From: Sediminicoccus rosea
GTDB taxonomy: Bacteria > Pseudomonadota > Alphaproteobacteria > Acetobacterales > Acetobacteraceae
NCBI RefSeq assembly: GCF_033547095.1
Contig: NZ_CP137852.1
Location: 4,861,001 to 4,925,000 of the forward strand
Direction of reading: 5' to 3'
DNA length: 64,000 bases
In this document: one piece after another, positions 8,039 through 15,902 of the stretch
Position numbering within the stretch: position 1 is the first letter of the stretch
Layout: every line of letters starts with the position of its first letter
The notes under the pieces: generated by a model
What the model saw: the letters and a program-made list of their open reading frames with translations, nothing else
What the model was told of the DNA's origin: nothing
Database searches by the model: none
Translations under genes and position numbers: made by a program

Positions 8039-9019
8039 TCAGGGGCGTAGAACGACCCGCCCCACGGCCCGCCGCCCGCGCACCTCGGCCATCGCCTCGC
8101 GGAACTGCGCGAGCGGGAAGCCCGCGTGCACCTCGGGCCGGAGCTTCCCTTCGGCCCACCATGCCACCAGCTGGTCCCACAGCGCCCGCACCCGGGCCGC
8201 GTGCAGATCGCGCCCATCGCCCGGCGACCAGCCGAGATAGGTGCCCCAGTTGAGCCCGGCCACCGCGATGTTCTTGAGCAGCAGGATATTCGCCGGCACC
8301 GTCGGGATGCGCCCCGCCGCATAGCCCACCGTCACCAGCGTTCCGCCATCGGCCAGGCAGCGGAGCGATTCGTCGAAGACATCGCCGCCCAGCGTGTCCA
8401 GCACGCAGGCGACACCCGCGCCGCCCGTGATGTCCCGCACCGCGTCCCGGAAGGGCGCATCACTGTCCAGCACCGCATCCGCGCCGCGGGCGTGCAGCAT
8501 GGCATGCTTCGCCGCCCCGGCCCGTGCGATGACCCGCGCGCCCAGCGCCTTCAGGATCTCGACACCCGCGAGCCCCACGCCGCCCGCCGCGCCATGCACC
8601 AGCACCCAGTCGCCCGCCTGCACCCGCCCGCGCCACATCAGCGCCGAGGCGGCGGTCGGATAGCTGATCGGAAAGGCCACGGCGGGCTCCAGCGGCAGCC
8701 CGTCCGGGATGGGCACCACATGGATGGCGTCCACCACCGCCTCCTCCGCGAAGCCGCCCCAGTCCAGCGCGGCAAAGACCCGCGTGCCGACGGGCAAGGG
8801 CCCTTCCAGCACCGTCCCCACCACCTCGGTCCCCGGCGCGAAGGGAAGCGGCGGCTTGCGCTGGTATTTGCCCGCGACAACCAGCTGCACGGCGAAGGAG
8901 ACCCCCACCGCCGCGATCCTGATCCGCACCGCGCCCGGCCGCATCGGCGGGCGCGGCACCTCCTTCACCTCCAGCGCGTCGAAATCGCGCCAGGATTCGC
9001 AGATCAACGCACGCATCAT
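8039..9019 (-). CDS. NADPH:quinone oxidoreductase family protein (zinc-type MDR without zinc)
   Basis: A 326-residue medium-chain dehydrogenase/reductase. The GroES-like N-terminal domain (MRALICESWRD, then PPLPFAPGTEVVGTV) is followed by a Rossmann domain with VHGAAGGVGLAGVEI as the NADPH loop and GADAVLDSD downstream. The cysteine and histidine ligands of zinc alcohol dehydrogenases are absent, as in the QOR branch, so it likely reduces quinones or enones using NADPH. I chose the ATG at 9019; a GTG at 9028 would add three residues and overlap the upstream gene. The stop of that Bug gene is at 9021-9023, so the two are co-transcribed. Confidence 0.85.
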   Translation of the reverse strand: MMRALICESWRDFDALEVKEVPRPPMRPGAVRIRIAAVGVSFAVQLVVAGKYQRKPPLPFAPGTEVVGTVLEGPLPVGTRVFAALDWGGFAEEAVVDAIHVVPIPDGLPLEPAVAFPISYPTAASALMWRGRVQAGDWVLVHGAAGGVGLAGVEILKALGARVIARAGAAKHAMLHARGADAVLDSDAPFRDAVRDITGGAGVACVLDTLGGDVFDESLRCLADGGTLVTVGYAAGRIPTVPANILLLKNIAVAGLNWGTYLGWSPGDGRDLHAARVRALWDQLVAWWAEGKLRPEVHAGFPLAQFREAMAEVRGRRAVGRVVLRP

Positions 9020-9020
9020 C

Positions 9021-9971
9021 TCACTCACCCTTGATGTCCGCCTCGCGGATCAGCCGGCCGAAGCGCTCATATTCCGTGCGCACGAAGCGCCCGAAGGCCT
9101 CGGGCGTGCTCGCCACCGGCTCGGCGCCCATCGAGCGGAACCGCGCCTGCGCCTCGGGCGTCGCCGCCATCCGCGCCACGGATTCCTGGATGCGCGTGGC
9201 CACCGCCAGCGCCATGCGCGGCGGGCCCCACATCCCGTACCAGGTGGTCATCTCGTAGCCCGGCACCGTCTCGGCCACGATGGGCAGTTCCGGATGGTCC
9301 GGCAGCCGCGCCAGGGTGGTGACGGCCAGCGCCCGCAGCCGCCCCGCCCGCACATGCCCGGCCGAGGAAGCCAGGCTGTCGAACATCACCTGCACCGTGC
9401 CGCCCAGCAGATCCTGCAGCGCCGGGCCGGAGCCGCGATAGGGCACATGCACCATGTCCGTCCGCGTCATCAGCTTGAACAGCTCGCCCGCCAGGTGCGG
9501 CGCACCGCCGATCGAGGAGGAAGCATAGGAAAGCCGCCCCGGCTGCGCCCGCGCCAGGGCGATCAGCTCCGCCACGTTGCGCGCCGGCACCGCCTCATTC
9601 ACCACCAGCACCAGCGGCACCTTCACGATCTCGGAAATCGGCGTGAAGTCGGTCAGCGCGTCGTAGGGCATGTTCCGCTGCAGGTGCGGCACGATGACAT
9701 GGGCCGAGGCATTCACCAGCAGCGTCGTCCCATCCGGCGCGGCGCGCGACACCTCGCCCGCGCCGATGGCGCCCCCCGCCCCAGGCCGGTTCTCCACCAG
9801 CGAGGGCTGCATGCCCGCGGACGCGACGCGGCCCACAAGGTCGGTCGGCCCGCCGGGCGGATAGGGCACGATGAAGCGCGTCGGCCGCTCCTGCGCCTGC
9901 GCCACCCTTTGGGCGGCCATGGCACCGCCCAGCGCCGGCATGGCCAGCATGGCCCGTCTTGTCGCGATCAT
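9021..9971 (-). CDS. Tripartite tricarboxylate transporter substrate-binding protein (Bug family)
   Basis: A 316-residue periplasmic protein with a signal peptide (residues 1 to about 27, ending AQAQE). Family landmarks are TRFIVPYPPGGPTDLVGR, ENRPGAGGAIGAGEV, VPYRGSGPALQDLLGG and the C-terminal GAEPVASTPEAFGRFV. It is followed immediately by the quinone oxidoreductase gene and is divergent from the CoA-transferase gene at 10032. The ligand is unknown; relatives bind carboxylic acids. No permease genes are adjacent. Confidence 0.88.
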   Translation of the reverse strand: MIATRRAMLAMPALGGAMAAQRVAQAQERPTRFIVPYPPGGPTDLVGRVASAGMQPSLVENRPGAGGAIGAGEVSRAAPDGTTLLVNASAHVIVPHLQRNMPYDALTDFTPISEIVKVPLVLVVNEAVPARNVAELIALARAQPGRLSYASSSIGGAPHLAGELFKLMTRTDMVHVPYRGSGPALQDLLGGTVQVMFDSLASSAGHVRAGRLRALAVTTLARLPDHPELPIVAETVPGYEMTTWYGMWGPPRMALAVATRIQESVARMAATPEAQARFRSMGAEPVASTPEAFGRFVRTEYERFGRLIREADIKGE

Positions 9972-10031
9972 CCGCCCTCCCTTTCCAGTCGTGGATTTTG
10001 GGCGATGATAGGCGCAACACAGAGGAACGCC

Positions 10032-11159
10032 ATGTCCCAACCCTTGAAGCCCTATGAAGGCCTGGTCGTGCTGGACGCCGCGCAGGGCATCGCCGGCCCC
10101 TATTGCGGCATGCTGCTGGCGCAGGCCGGCGCCACCGTCATCAAGCTGGAGCCGCCCAAGGGCGACTGGTCGCGCGGACTCACCTCGCGCGCGGGCAGCC
10201 ACAGCGTGATGCACACCGCCTTCAACCGCGGCAAGCGCAGCCTGGTGCTGGACCTCGCCACACCCGAGGGCCAGGCGCGCGTGGCGAAACTCGCCGCCCG
10301 CGCCGATATCCTGATCGAGGCCTTCCGCCCCGGCGTCGCCGCCCGCATCGGCCTCGCACCCGAGGCGGCGAAGGCGGACGCCGTCTGCGTCTCGGTCTCG
10401 GGCTTCGGGCAGACGGGCCCCTATCGCGAGCGGCCCTGCACCGATGGCATCGCCCAGGCCTTCTCCGGCCTCGTCGCCGTCAACACCGGCGCCGATGGCG
10501 TGCCGCACAAGGCGGGCACGCTGGTGGTGGACGTCGTCACCGGCATCTCCGCCTTCGCGGCCTGCCAGGCCGCTCTCGCCGAGCGCGCGCAGGATGCGGC
10601 CGCCGGGCGGCCCGGGCGGCGGCGGCACCTCGATGTCTCGCTGATGCAGACGGCCGCCGCGCTGATGGTGCTGCCCATCTCGGAATCCGGCCTGCTCGGC
10701 CGCATGCCGGGCGAGCTGAACACACCCGCCGGCAGCTACCCGACCAAGGACGGCGCCTGGATCATGTTCGCCCTGGTGCGCGAGGAGGAGTGGGTGACGC
10801 TCTGCCGCACCATCGGCCGCACCGACCTGCTGGAAGACCCGCGCTTCACCGACTTCAAGGCGCGCTTCGCCAACAAGCCCGCCCTCATCGCCATCCTGCG
10901 CGAGGAATTCATGACGCGCGACGCCGCCGAATGGGTCGCGCTGCTGCAAGGCGCCCGCCTGCTGTGTGACCGCGTGAACACGCCGCTCGAATTCCTGGCG
11001 GATCCGCATGTCCAGGCGGTGGGCGCCGCGCCCCTCCTGCAGCAGCCCGAACTCGGCGCCCTGCCCTTCCCCGCCATCCCGGGCTTCGGCGCCTGGGAGC
11101 AACCCGCCCCCGCGCTGGGCGAGGACACGGACGCGCTGCTCGCCGAATGGGGGATCTGA
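10032..11159 (+). CDS. CaiB/BaiF family (class III) CoA-transferase
   Basis: A 375-residue enzyme that moves CoA between carboxylic acids through an aspartyl-CoA anhydride. The N-terminus shows VVLDAAQGIAGPYCGMLLAQAGATVIKLEPP. The catalytic Asp is probably Asp167 in TLVVDVVTGI. The region 120-150 (SGFGQTGPY, then TDGIAQAFSGLV) and NTPAGSYPTKDG are also typical. It is slightly short for the family. It lies 3 bp upstream of a TTC38-like gene, which suggests one transcript. Substrates cannot be told from sequence. Confidence 0.87.
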   Translation: MSQPLKPYEGLVVLDAAQGIAGPYCGMLLAQAGATVIKLEPPKGDWSRGLTSRAGSHSVMHTAFNRGKRSLVLDLATPEGQARVAKLAARADILIEAFRPGVAARIGLAPEAAKADAVCVSVSGFGQTGPYRERPCTDGIAQAFSGLVAVNTGADGVPHKAGTLVVDVVTGISAFAACQAALAERAQDAAAGRPGRRRHLDVSLMQTAAALMVLPISESGLLGRMPGELNTPAGSYPTKDGAWIMFALVREEEWVTLCRTIGRTDLLEDPRFTDFKARFANKPALIAILREEFMTRDAAEWVALLQGARLLCDRVNTPLEFLADPHVQAVGAAPLLQQPELGALPFPAIPGFGAWEQPAPALGEDTDALLAEWGI

Positions 11160-11162
11160 GCC

Positions 11163-12509
11163 ATGGCGCATGACGCCCAGGGCAACCGCGCCAGCTTCGC
11201 CTCGGCCGAGGCCGCCCGCGCCTTCGACCACATGGTGGAGGGCTTCCTCAAATACCGGCTGGACACGCCGCAGCGCCTGAAGGCGGCGCTGCAACTCGAC
11301 CCCGAGGCGCCCCTGCCGCACATGATGCAGGCCGGCTTCGCCATGCTGGCCTACAAGGCCGCGCATGTGCCGGCCGCCCGCGCCGCGCTCGACCAGGCGC
11401 GCAAGCTCGGCGGCAACCCGCGCGAGCAGATGCACCTGGCGGCGCTCGACGCCTGGGCCGATGGCGCGCAGGACCGCGCCATCGCGATCTGGGAACGCAT
11501 CATCGCCGAGCACCCGCGCGACATCATGGCCTTCCGCTTCCACCATTTCGGGGCCTTCTGGATGGGCCGCGCGCCCGCCATGTGGAACGCCGTCGAGGGC
11601 ATCCTGCCGCATTGGGACGGCGAGGTGCCGGGCTATGGCTCGGTCCTCGCCTGCCGCGCCTTCGCCAATGAGGAGGCGGGGCACCTGCTCATCGCCGAGC
11701 ATGCGGGGCGTGAGGCCATCCGCCGCGACCCGGCCGATCTCTGGGCCGCCCATGCCGTGGCCCATGTGCTGGAGATGCAGGGCCGCCGGGCCGAGGGCAT
11801 CGCCTGGATCACCGGCCTGAGCCGCCATTTCGAGGGCGGCAACAACCTGAAGCACCACATCTTCTGGCACCAGGCCATGTTCCACCTGGAGCGCGGCGAA
11901 CATGCCGAGGTGCTGCACCTCTACGACACCGGCTTCCGCAACCTGGACAGCCCCGTCACCCAGATGCAGCCCGACCTCTACATCGACTGCCAGAACGCCG
12001 CCTCCATGCTGTTCCGGCTGGAGCGCCAGGGCGTGGATGTCGGCGACCGCTGGGAGGAACTGGCCGAAAAGGCCGAGGCCCGCATCGGCGACTGCCTTTC
12101 CGCCTTCACCCTGCCGCATTGGATGATGGCGCTCTGCGCCGCCGGCCGCTTCGAGGCGGCGGAGCGGATGCTGGCCGCGATGCGGGATTATTGCGGCGCC
12201 AACAGCGGCGAGAACCCCCGCGTGGTGCGCGAGGCGGCACTGCCCTGCTGCGAGGCGCTGCTGCTGCGCGCCCGCGGCATGCACGCGGCGGCGGTCGCCG
12301 TGATGCGCCCGGCCCTGGGCGGCATGCATGAGCTGGGCGGCAGCCACGCCCAGCAGGATGTGCTCGAACAGCTCTTCCTCGATTGCGCCATGGCGGCCGG
12401 CCTCGACGCGGACGCGCAATTGCTGCTGGAGCGCGTCACCGGCCGCTGGCCGACCCCGCCCGAGCGCCGGGTGGGATATCGTTCGGCCACGATCGGCTGG
12501 CGGGGCTGA
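11163..12509 (+). CDS. TTC38-like tetratricopeptide repeat protein
   Basis: A 448-residue soluble protein without signal peptide, made of degenerate TPR helices throughout. The central stretch AAHAVAHVLEMQGRRAEGI followed by HHIFWHQAMFHLERGEHAEVL matches what I know of animal TTC38 and its bacterial relatives. The family has no firmly assigned reaction; the conserved His/Trp residues are unusual for a pure scaffold. It is 3 bp behind the CoA-transferase, so a shared pathway is possible. The family assignment is from recall of the conserved motif. Confidence 0.7.
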   Translation: MAHDAQGNRASFASAEAARAFDHMVEGFLKYRLDTPQRLKAALQLDPEAPLPHMMQAGFAMLAYKAAHVPAARAALDQARKLGGNPREQMHLAALDAWADGAQDRAIAIWERIIAEHPRDIMAFRFHHFGAFWMGRAPAMWNAVEGILPHWDGEVPGYGSVLACRAFANEEAGHLLIAEHAGREAIRRDPADLWAAHAVAHVLEMQGRRAEGIAWITGLSRHFEGGNNLKHHIFWHQAMFHLERGEHAEVLHLYDTGFRNLDSPVTQMQPDLYIDCQNAASMLFRLERQGVDVGDRWEELAEKAEARIGDCLSAFTLPHWMMALCAAGRFEAAERMLAAMRDYCGANSGENPRVVREAALPCCEALLLRARGMHAAAVAVMRPALGGMHELGGSHAQQDVLEQLFLDCAMAAGLDADAQLLLERVTGRWPTPPERRVGYRSATIGWRG

Positions 12510-12541
12510 CCACCGCCAAGCCACTGTCCTGATTCAATGAT

Positions 12542-12598
12542 TTGACAGGAAAATCTTTTTGCGGTGTCAATCCGGTCGCCGCCGCGTATATAGCGGCG
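12542..12598 (+). promoter_or_regulatory. Candidate promoter region ahead of the polysaccharide export operon
   Basis: A consensus -35 hexamer TTGACA is at 12542-12547 in a locally AT-rich stretch. No good -10 lies at 16-18 bp. Downstream, the inverted repeat CGCCGC/GCGGCG (12580-12585 and 12593-12598) surrounds GTATATA, which could be a -10 or an operator. Promoter activity is inferred; the exact start is unclear. Confidence 0.3.
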
Positions 12599-12684
12599 CT
12601 GATCCGTGGGGCAGGCCGCGCGGGGTGATCCAACTCGTCGCAGGTCGCGAACACCGCCTTGAATTCGGGGGCGGGCCCCGCGCC

Positions 12685-13062
12685 ATGAAGAAAGGTCTGT
12701 CGCCTTTGCTGCACACGAGATGGATGTTTGGCGTTCTCGCCCTGGCCCTCCTGCCCGGCTGCGGCATGCAATGGCCTGATCTCTCGCCGGTCGCGTCCAG
12801 CTCGGCCGCGCCGCCGGTCAGCACGGTGCCGCGCGGGCCGGACCCCTTGGGCGACTTCGCCGAGACCGCCACGCCGGGCGGCGTGGGCTTCGTGAACGGC
12901 GAACGCGCGCGCCTCGTGCGCAGCTACAACGCCGCCAGCGGGCGGGAATGCCGGGAGATCATCCTGGGCGCAGGCAACAGCGAGCGCGTGGCGGTGGCCT
13001 GCCGCAACGGCGCCGGCCAGTTCGTCTCCTCCACGCCCCTGCTGCGCGGCAGCTTCAGGTAG
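12685..13062 (+). CDS. Putative lipoprotein ahead of capsule export genes
   Basis: A 125-residue secreted protein. The N-terminus has Lys residues, a hydrophobic core (WMFGVLALALLPGCG) and a lipobox LPGC, so it is probably a lipoprotein. The mature part is short; its C-terminal half contains Cys residues in GRECREI and VACRNG that may pair. I do not recognise a family. It lies 7 bp upstream of the KpsM-like permease gene and is likely the first gene of that operon. A role in polysaccharide export is inferred from position only. Confidence 0.6.
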   Translation: MKKGLSPLLHTRWMFGVLALALLPGCGMQWPDLSPVASSSAAPPVSTVPRGPDPLGDFAETATPGGVGFVNGERARLVRSYNAASGRECREIILGAGNSERVAVACRNGAGQFVSSTPLLRGSFR

Positions 13063-13069
13063 CACCTGC

Positions 13070-13873
13070 ATGGATCTCGTGGGCAAGGAGCCGGGCATCC
13101 TCCAGATCTTCCGCGCGCGCATGCGGGTCATGTCCGCGCTGATGATCCGCGAGTTGCACACGCGCTTCGGCCGCGAGAACCTCGGCTATGTCTGGCTCTT
13201 CCTGGAGCCGGCCCTGCTCGGGCTCGGCGTCGCGGTGTGGCAATGGTCCATCGGCGTCGGCTCCTCCATGAAGGGGGACCTGAACAAGTTCAGCTTCTTC
13301 CTGATCGGCTACATCCTCTACTATCTGTTCCGCACGCTGGTCAGCCGCTCGCCGCACGGCATCGCCGCGAACTACCAGCTGCTCTACCACTCGCGCGTGA
13401 CGGTGGAGGCGGTGATGTGGGCGCGCAGCGTGCTCGACGCCGCCGCGGTCGCCATCTGCATCGCCATCTTCGTTCTCATCATCGGCATCGTCTTCGGCGA
13501 CTGGCCGAGCAACCCGCTGCAGATGATGGCCGGCGTGCTGCTGATGATGCTGCTCTCGCACGGGACCGGCCTGATCTTCCTCGCCTCGACCGCGCTGAAC
13601 TCGCAGCTGGTGGATCGCCTCGTCCATCCCTTCACCTATCTCTGCCTGCCCTTCTCCGGCATGTTCTTCATGGTCTGGTGGCTGCCCGGCTCCATGCAGG
13701 AGCTGGTGCTGTGGTTCCCGCTGATCCACATCATGGAATTCACGCGCGAGGGGCAGTTCGGCCCGCGCGTGCCCTACAGCTACAACCTGACCTACACGCT
13801 GATCTGGATCCTGGGGGTCAATTTCATCGGGCTTTGCGCGCTCAAGGCGGCCAAGCCGCATCTGGAGGTCTGA
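13070..13873 (+). CDS. Capsule polysaccharide ABC exporter permease (KpsM type)
   Basis: A 267-residue inner-membrane ABC-2 permease with about six hydrophobic helices. It begins with the amphipathic RARMRVMSALMIRELHTRFGREN segment typical of KpsM/BexB/CtrC proteins. Also family-like are LGYVWLFLEPA near residue 40 and PFTYLCLPFSGMFFMVWWLP near 185-205. With the ATPase encoded 6 bp downstream it would move lipid-linked polysaccharide across the inner membrane. The next two genes supply the periplasmic and outer-membrane parts of the same machine. Confidence 0.9.
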   Translation: MDLVGKEPGILQIFRARMRVMSALMIRELHTRFGRENLGYVWLFLEPALLGLGVAVWQWSIGVGSSMKGDLNKFSFFLIGYILYYLFRTLVSRSPHGIAANYQLLYHSRVTVEAVMWARSVLDAAAVAICIAIFVLIIGIVFGDWPSNPLQMMAGVLLMMLLSHGTGLIFLASTALNSQLVDRLVHPFTYLCLPFSGMFFMVWWLPGSMQELVLWFPLIHIMEFTREGQFGPRVPYSYNLTYTLIWILGVNFIGLCALKAAKPHLEV

Positions 13874-13879
13874 GCCGCC

Positions 13880-14527
13880 ATGCTGCAGCTGGAAGGCGTC
13901 TGCAAGAGCTTCACCAAGAACGGCGTGACGCGCGAGGTGCTGTCGGGCATCGACGCCACCTTCCTGCCGGGCGATGCGGTGGGCATCCTCGGCCGCAACG
14001 GCGCGGGCAAGAGCACGCTGATGAAGATCCTCGCCGGCGTCGAGCATCCCACGCGCGGCAAGGTGCGCCGCCGCATGAGCGTCTCCTGGCCGATGGGCTA
14101 TGACGCTGCGGTGCATGGCGCGTTGACGGGGGCCGACAATGCGCGCTTCATCGCGCGGCTCTATGATCGCCCGATCGGGTGGGTCGAGAGCTTCGTCCAG
14201 GAATTCTCCGAGATCGGCGAGGAATTCCACAAGCCGGTCAAGACCTATTCGGACGGCATGAAGGCGCGCCTCATCTTCGCGCTGTCCATGGCGGTGGATT
14301 TCGACTGCTACCTGATCGACGAGGTGATCGCGGCCGGTGATGCCCGCTTCGCCGAGCGGTGCCGCCAGGCCCTGCTCGCCCGGCGCGGGCGCAGCGCCTT
14401 GATTCTTGTTTCACACCAGACGAATACGGTTCGCCAGCTCTGTTCCCACGCCGCGATCCTCCACGAAGGGAGGCTGACTTTCCATGAAGATCTGGACCAA
14501 GCTTTCGCCGAATACGAGCAACTCTAG
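13880..14527 (+). CDS. Capsule polysaccharide ABC exporter ATP-binding protein (KpsT type)
   Basis: A 215-residue ATPase, the compact size of KpsT/CtrD. Walker A is GRNGAGKST (residues 38-46). The signature loop is YSDGMKARL rather than LSGGQ, which is normal for this family. Walker B is YLIDEV, followed by IAAGDARF, and the H-loop is LVSHQ. It powers the KpsM-like permease. Its last 44 bp overlap the start of the KpsE-like gene, in another frame, which points to tight translational coupling. Confidence 0.92.
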   Translation: MLQLEGVCKSFTKNGVTREVLSGIDATFLPGDAVGILGRNGAGKSTLMKILAGVEHPTRGKVRRRMSVSWPMGYDAAVHGALTGADNARFIARLYDRPIGWVESFVQEFSEIGEEFHKPVKTYSDGMKARLIFALSMAVDFDCYLIDEVIAAGDARFAERCRQALLARRGRSALILVSHQTNTVRQLCSHAAILHEGRLTFHEDLDQAFAEYEQL

Positions 14528-15902
14528 CTCGGCCGCGGGTGCCTCGCGCCCGCTGCCAACCCTCCCGGCGGCCGGCGCGTCCCAGGTCCAGCCGGGGGGC
14601 GCCACGGCGCTCGGCCGTGCGGCGGCGGGCGCCCCATCCGGCCGTGCACCGGCCGTCCCGGTGCGCGAGAAGGCGTTGCGCGACAAGACGGGGCGCGAAA
14701 AATCGCTGCGCGCCACCCCCTCGCTGCGTGCCAGCACCAGCCTGGCGGACCGGCTCTCCGGCCGGCCGCTGCCGCCGGTCGGCAGCATGGGCGGGCGGCG
14801 GAACTGGCGGGAATGGATCCGCGAGCATCCCTTCACCATGTGGGTCGTCCTGCCCAGCCTGATCGCGGCCTTCTACCTCTTCTTCATCGCGGCCCCGCAA
14901 TACGTCAGTGAATCGCGCTTCACCGTGCGGGCGCAGATGCCCCGCATCGCCGCCTCCAGCGGCTTGGGCGGCGAGATCCTGGGCTCGGCCGGCTTCATCC
15001 CCTCGCCCGAGAACGTCGCCGCCGTCCGCGACTTCCTGCTGTCGCACGACGCCGTCCGCAAGACGCGGGAGAAGCTCGACCTCGTCGAGATCTTCCGCCG
15101 CCCTGAAGCGGACCCGCTCTTCCGCCTCTGGTGGGCCCGCCCGACGGCGGAGCGGCTGCGCTGGTATTATCGCTGGCAGGTGACGGTGACGGTGGACCCC
15201 ACCACCGGCATCTCCGACCTGCGCGTCTGGACCTTCCGCCCCCAGGACAGCCTCGCCCTGTCCAACCAGCTCATGGCCCTCAGCGAGGAGCTGGTGAACG
15301 ACATGAACACCAAGATCCGCGAGGAGGCGATGCGCGTCGCCCGCACCGAGCTGCGCCGCGCCGAGACCCGCCTGACCGATGCGCGCGTGGCGCTCACCAT
15401 GTTCCGCCAGCAGGAGCGCGAGGTGGATCCCGCCGCCACCGCCTCCGCCGCCGTGGCCACCATCAACGCCCTGCAGAGCGACATCGCCCGCGCCCGCAGC
15501 GAACTGCAGACGCTGCAGGCCTTCGCGCGCCCCGGCAGCCCGCAGGTCATCAACCTCGAGAACCGCATCCGCGGGCTGGAGGCGCAGGTGGCGGAGGAGC
15601 GGGCGCGCATCGCCACCGCCTCCTCCGGCGTGACCGAGCAGATGGAGACCTTCGCGCGCCTCACCGCCGAGGTGCAGCTCGCGCAGAACCAGCTCGAAGC
15701 CAACATCATCGTGCTCGACCGCGCCAATTCGGATGCCGCCCGGCAGGCCGTCTTCCTCACGCGTGTGGTGGACCCCAACCTGGCCGAGCGGTCGCTCTTC
15801 CCCCTGCCCTACTGGGCCAGTCTCTATGTCTTCCTCAGCCTCACCATCCTCTACGGCATGGCCTGGCTGATCCTGACCGGAATGAGAGAACATGCGCGCT
15901 GA
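14484..15902 (+). CDS. Capsule export inner-membrane co-polymerase protein (KpsE/CtrB type)
   Basis: A 472-residue protein with two membrane spans, near residues 117-136 (FTMWVVLPSLIAAFYLFFIA) and close to the C-terminus (SLYVFLSLTILYGMAW). Between them is a long periplasmic coiled coil (about 250-410), the layout of KpsE/BexC/CtrB. It starts at the ATG at 14484 with GGGAGG 10 bp upstream. Unusual for the family is a cytoplasmic N-terminal extension of about 100 residues rich in Ala, Pro, Gly and Arg. It connects the ABC exporter to the outer-membrane channel encoded next. Confidence 0.88.
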   Translation: MKIWTKLSPNTSNSSSAAGASRPLPTLPAAGASQVQPGGATALGRAAAGAPSGRAPAVPVREKALRDKTGREKSLRATPSLRASTSLADRLSGRPLPPVGSMGGRRNWREWIREHPFTMWVVLPSLIAAFYLFFIAAPQYVSESRFTVRAQMPRIAASSGLGGEILGSAGFIPSPENVAAVRDFLLSHDAVRKTREKLDLVEIFRRPEADPLFRLWWARPTAERLRWYYRWQVTVTVDPTTGISDLRVWTFRPQDSLALSNQLMALSEELVNDMNTKIREEAMRVARTELRRAETRLTDARVALTMFRQQEREVDPAATASAAVATINALQSDIARARSELQTLQAFARPGSPQVINLENRIRGLEAQVAEERARIATASSGVTEQMETFARLTAEVQLAQNQLEANIIVLDRANSDAARQAVFLTRVVDPNLAERSLFPLPYWASLYVFLSLTILYGMAWLILTGMREHAR

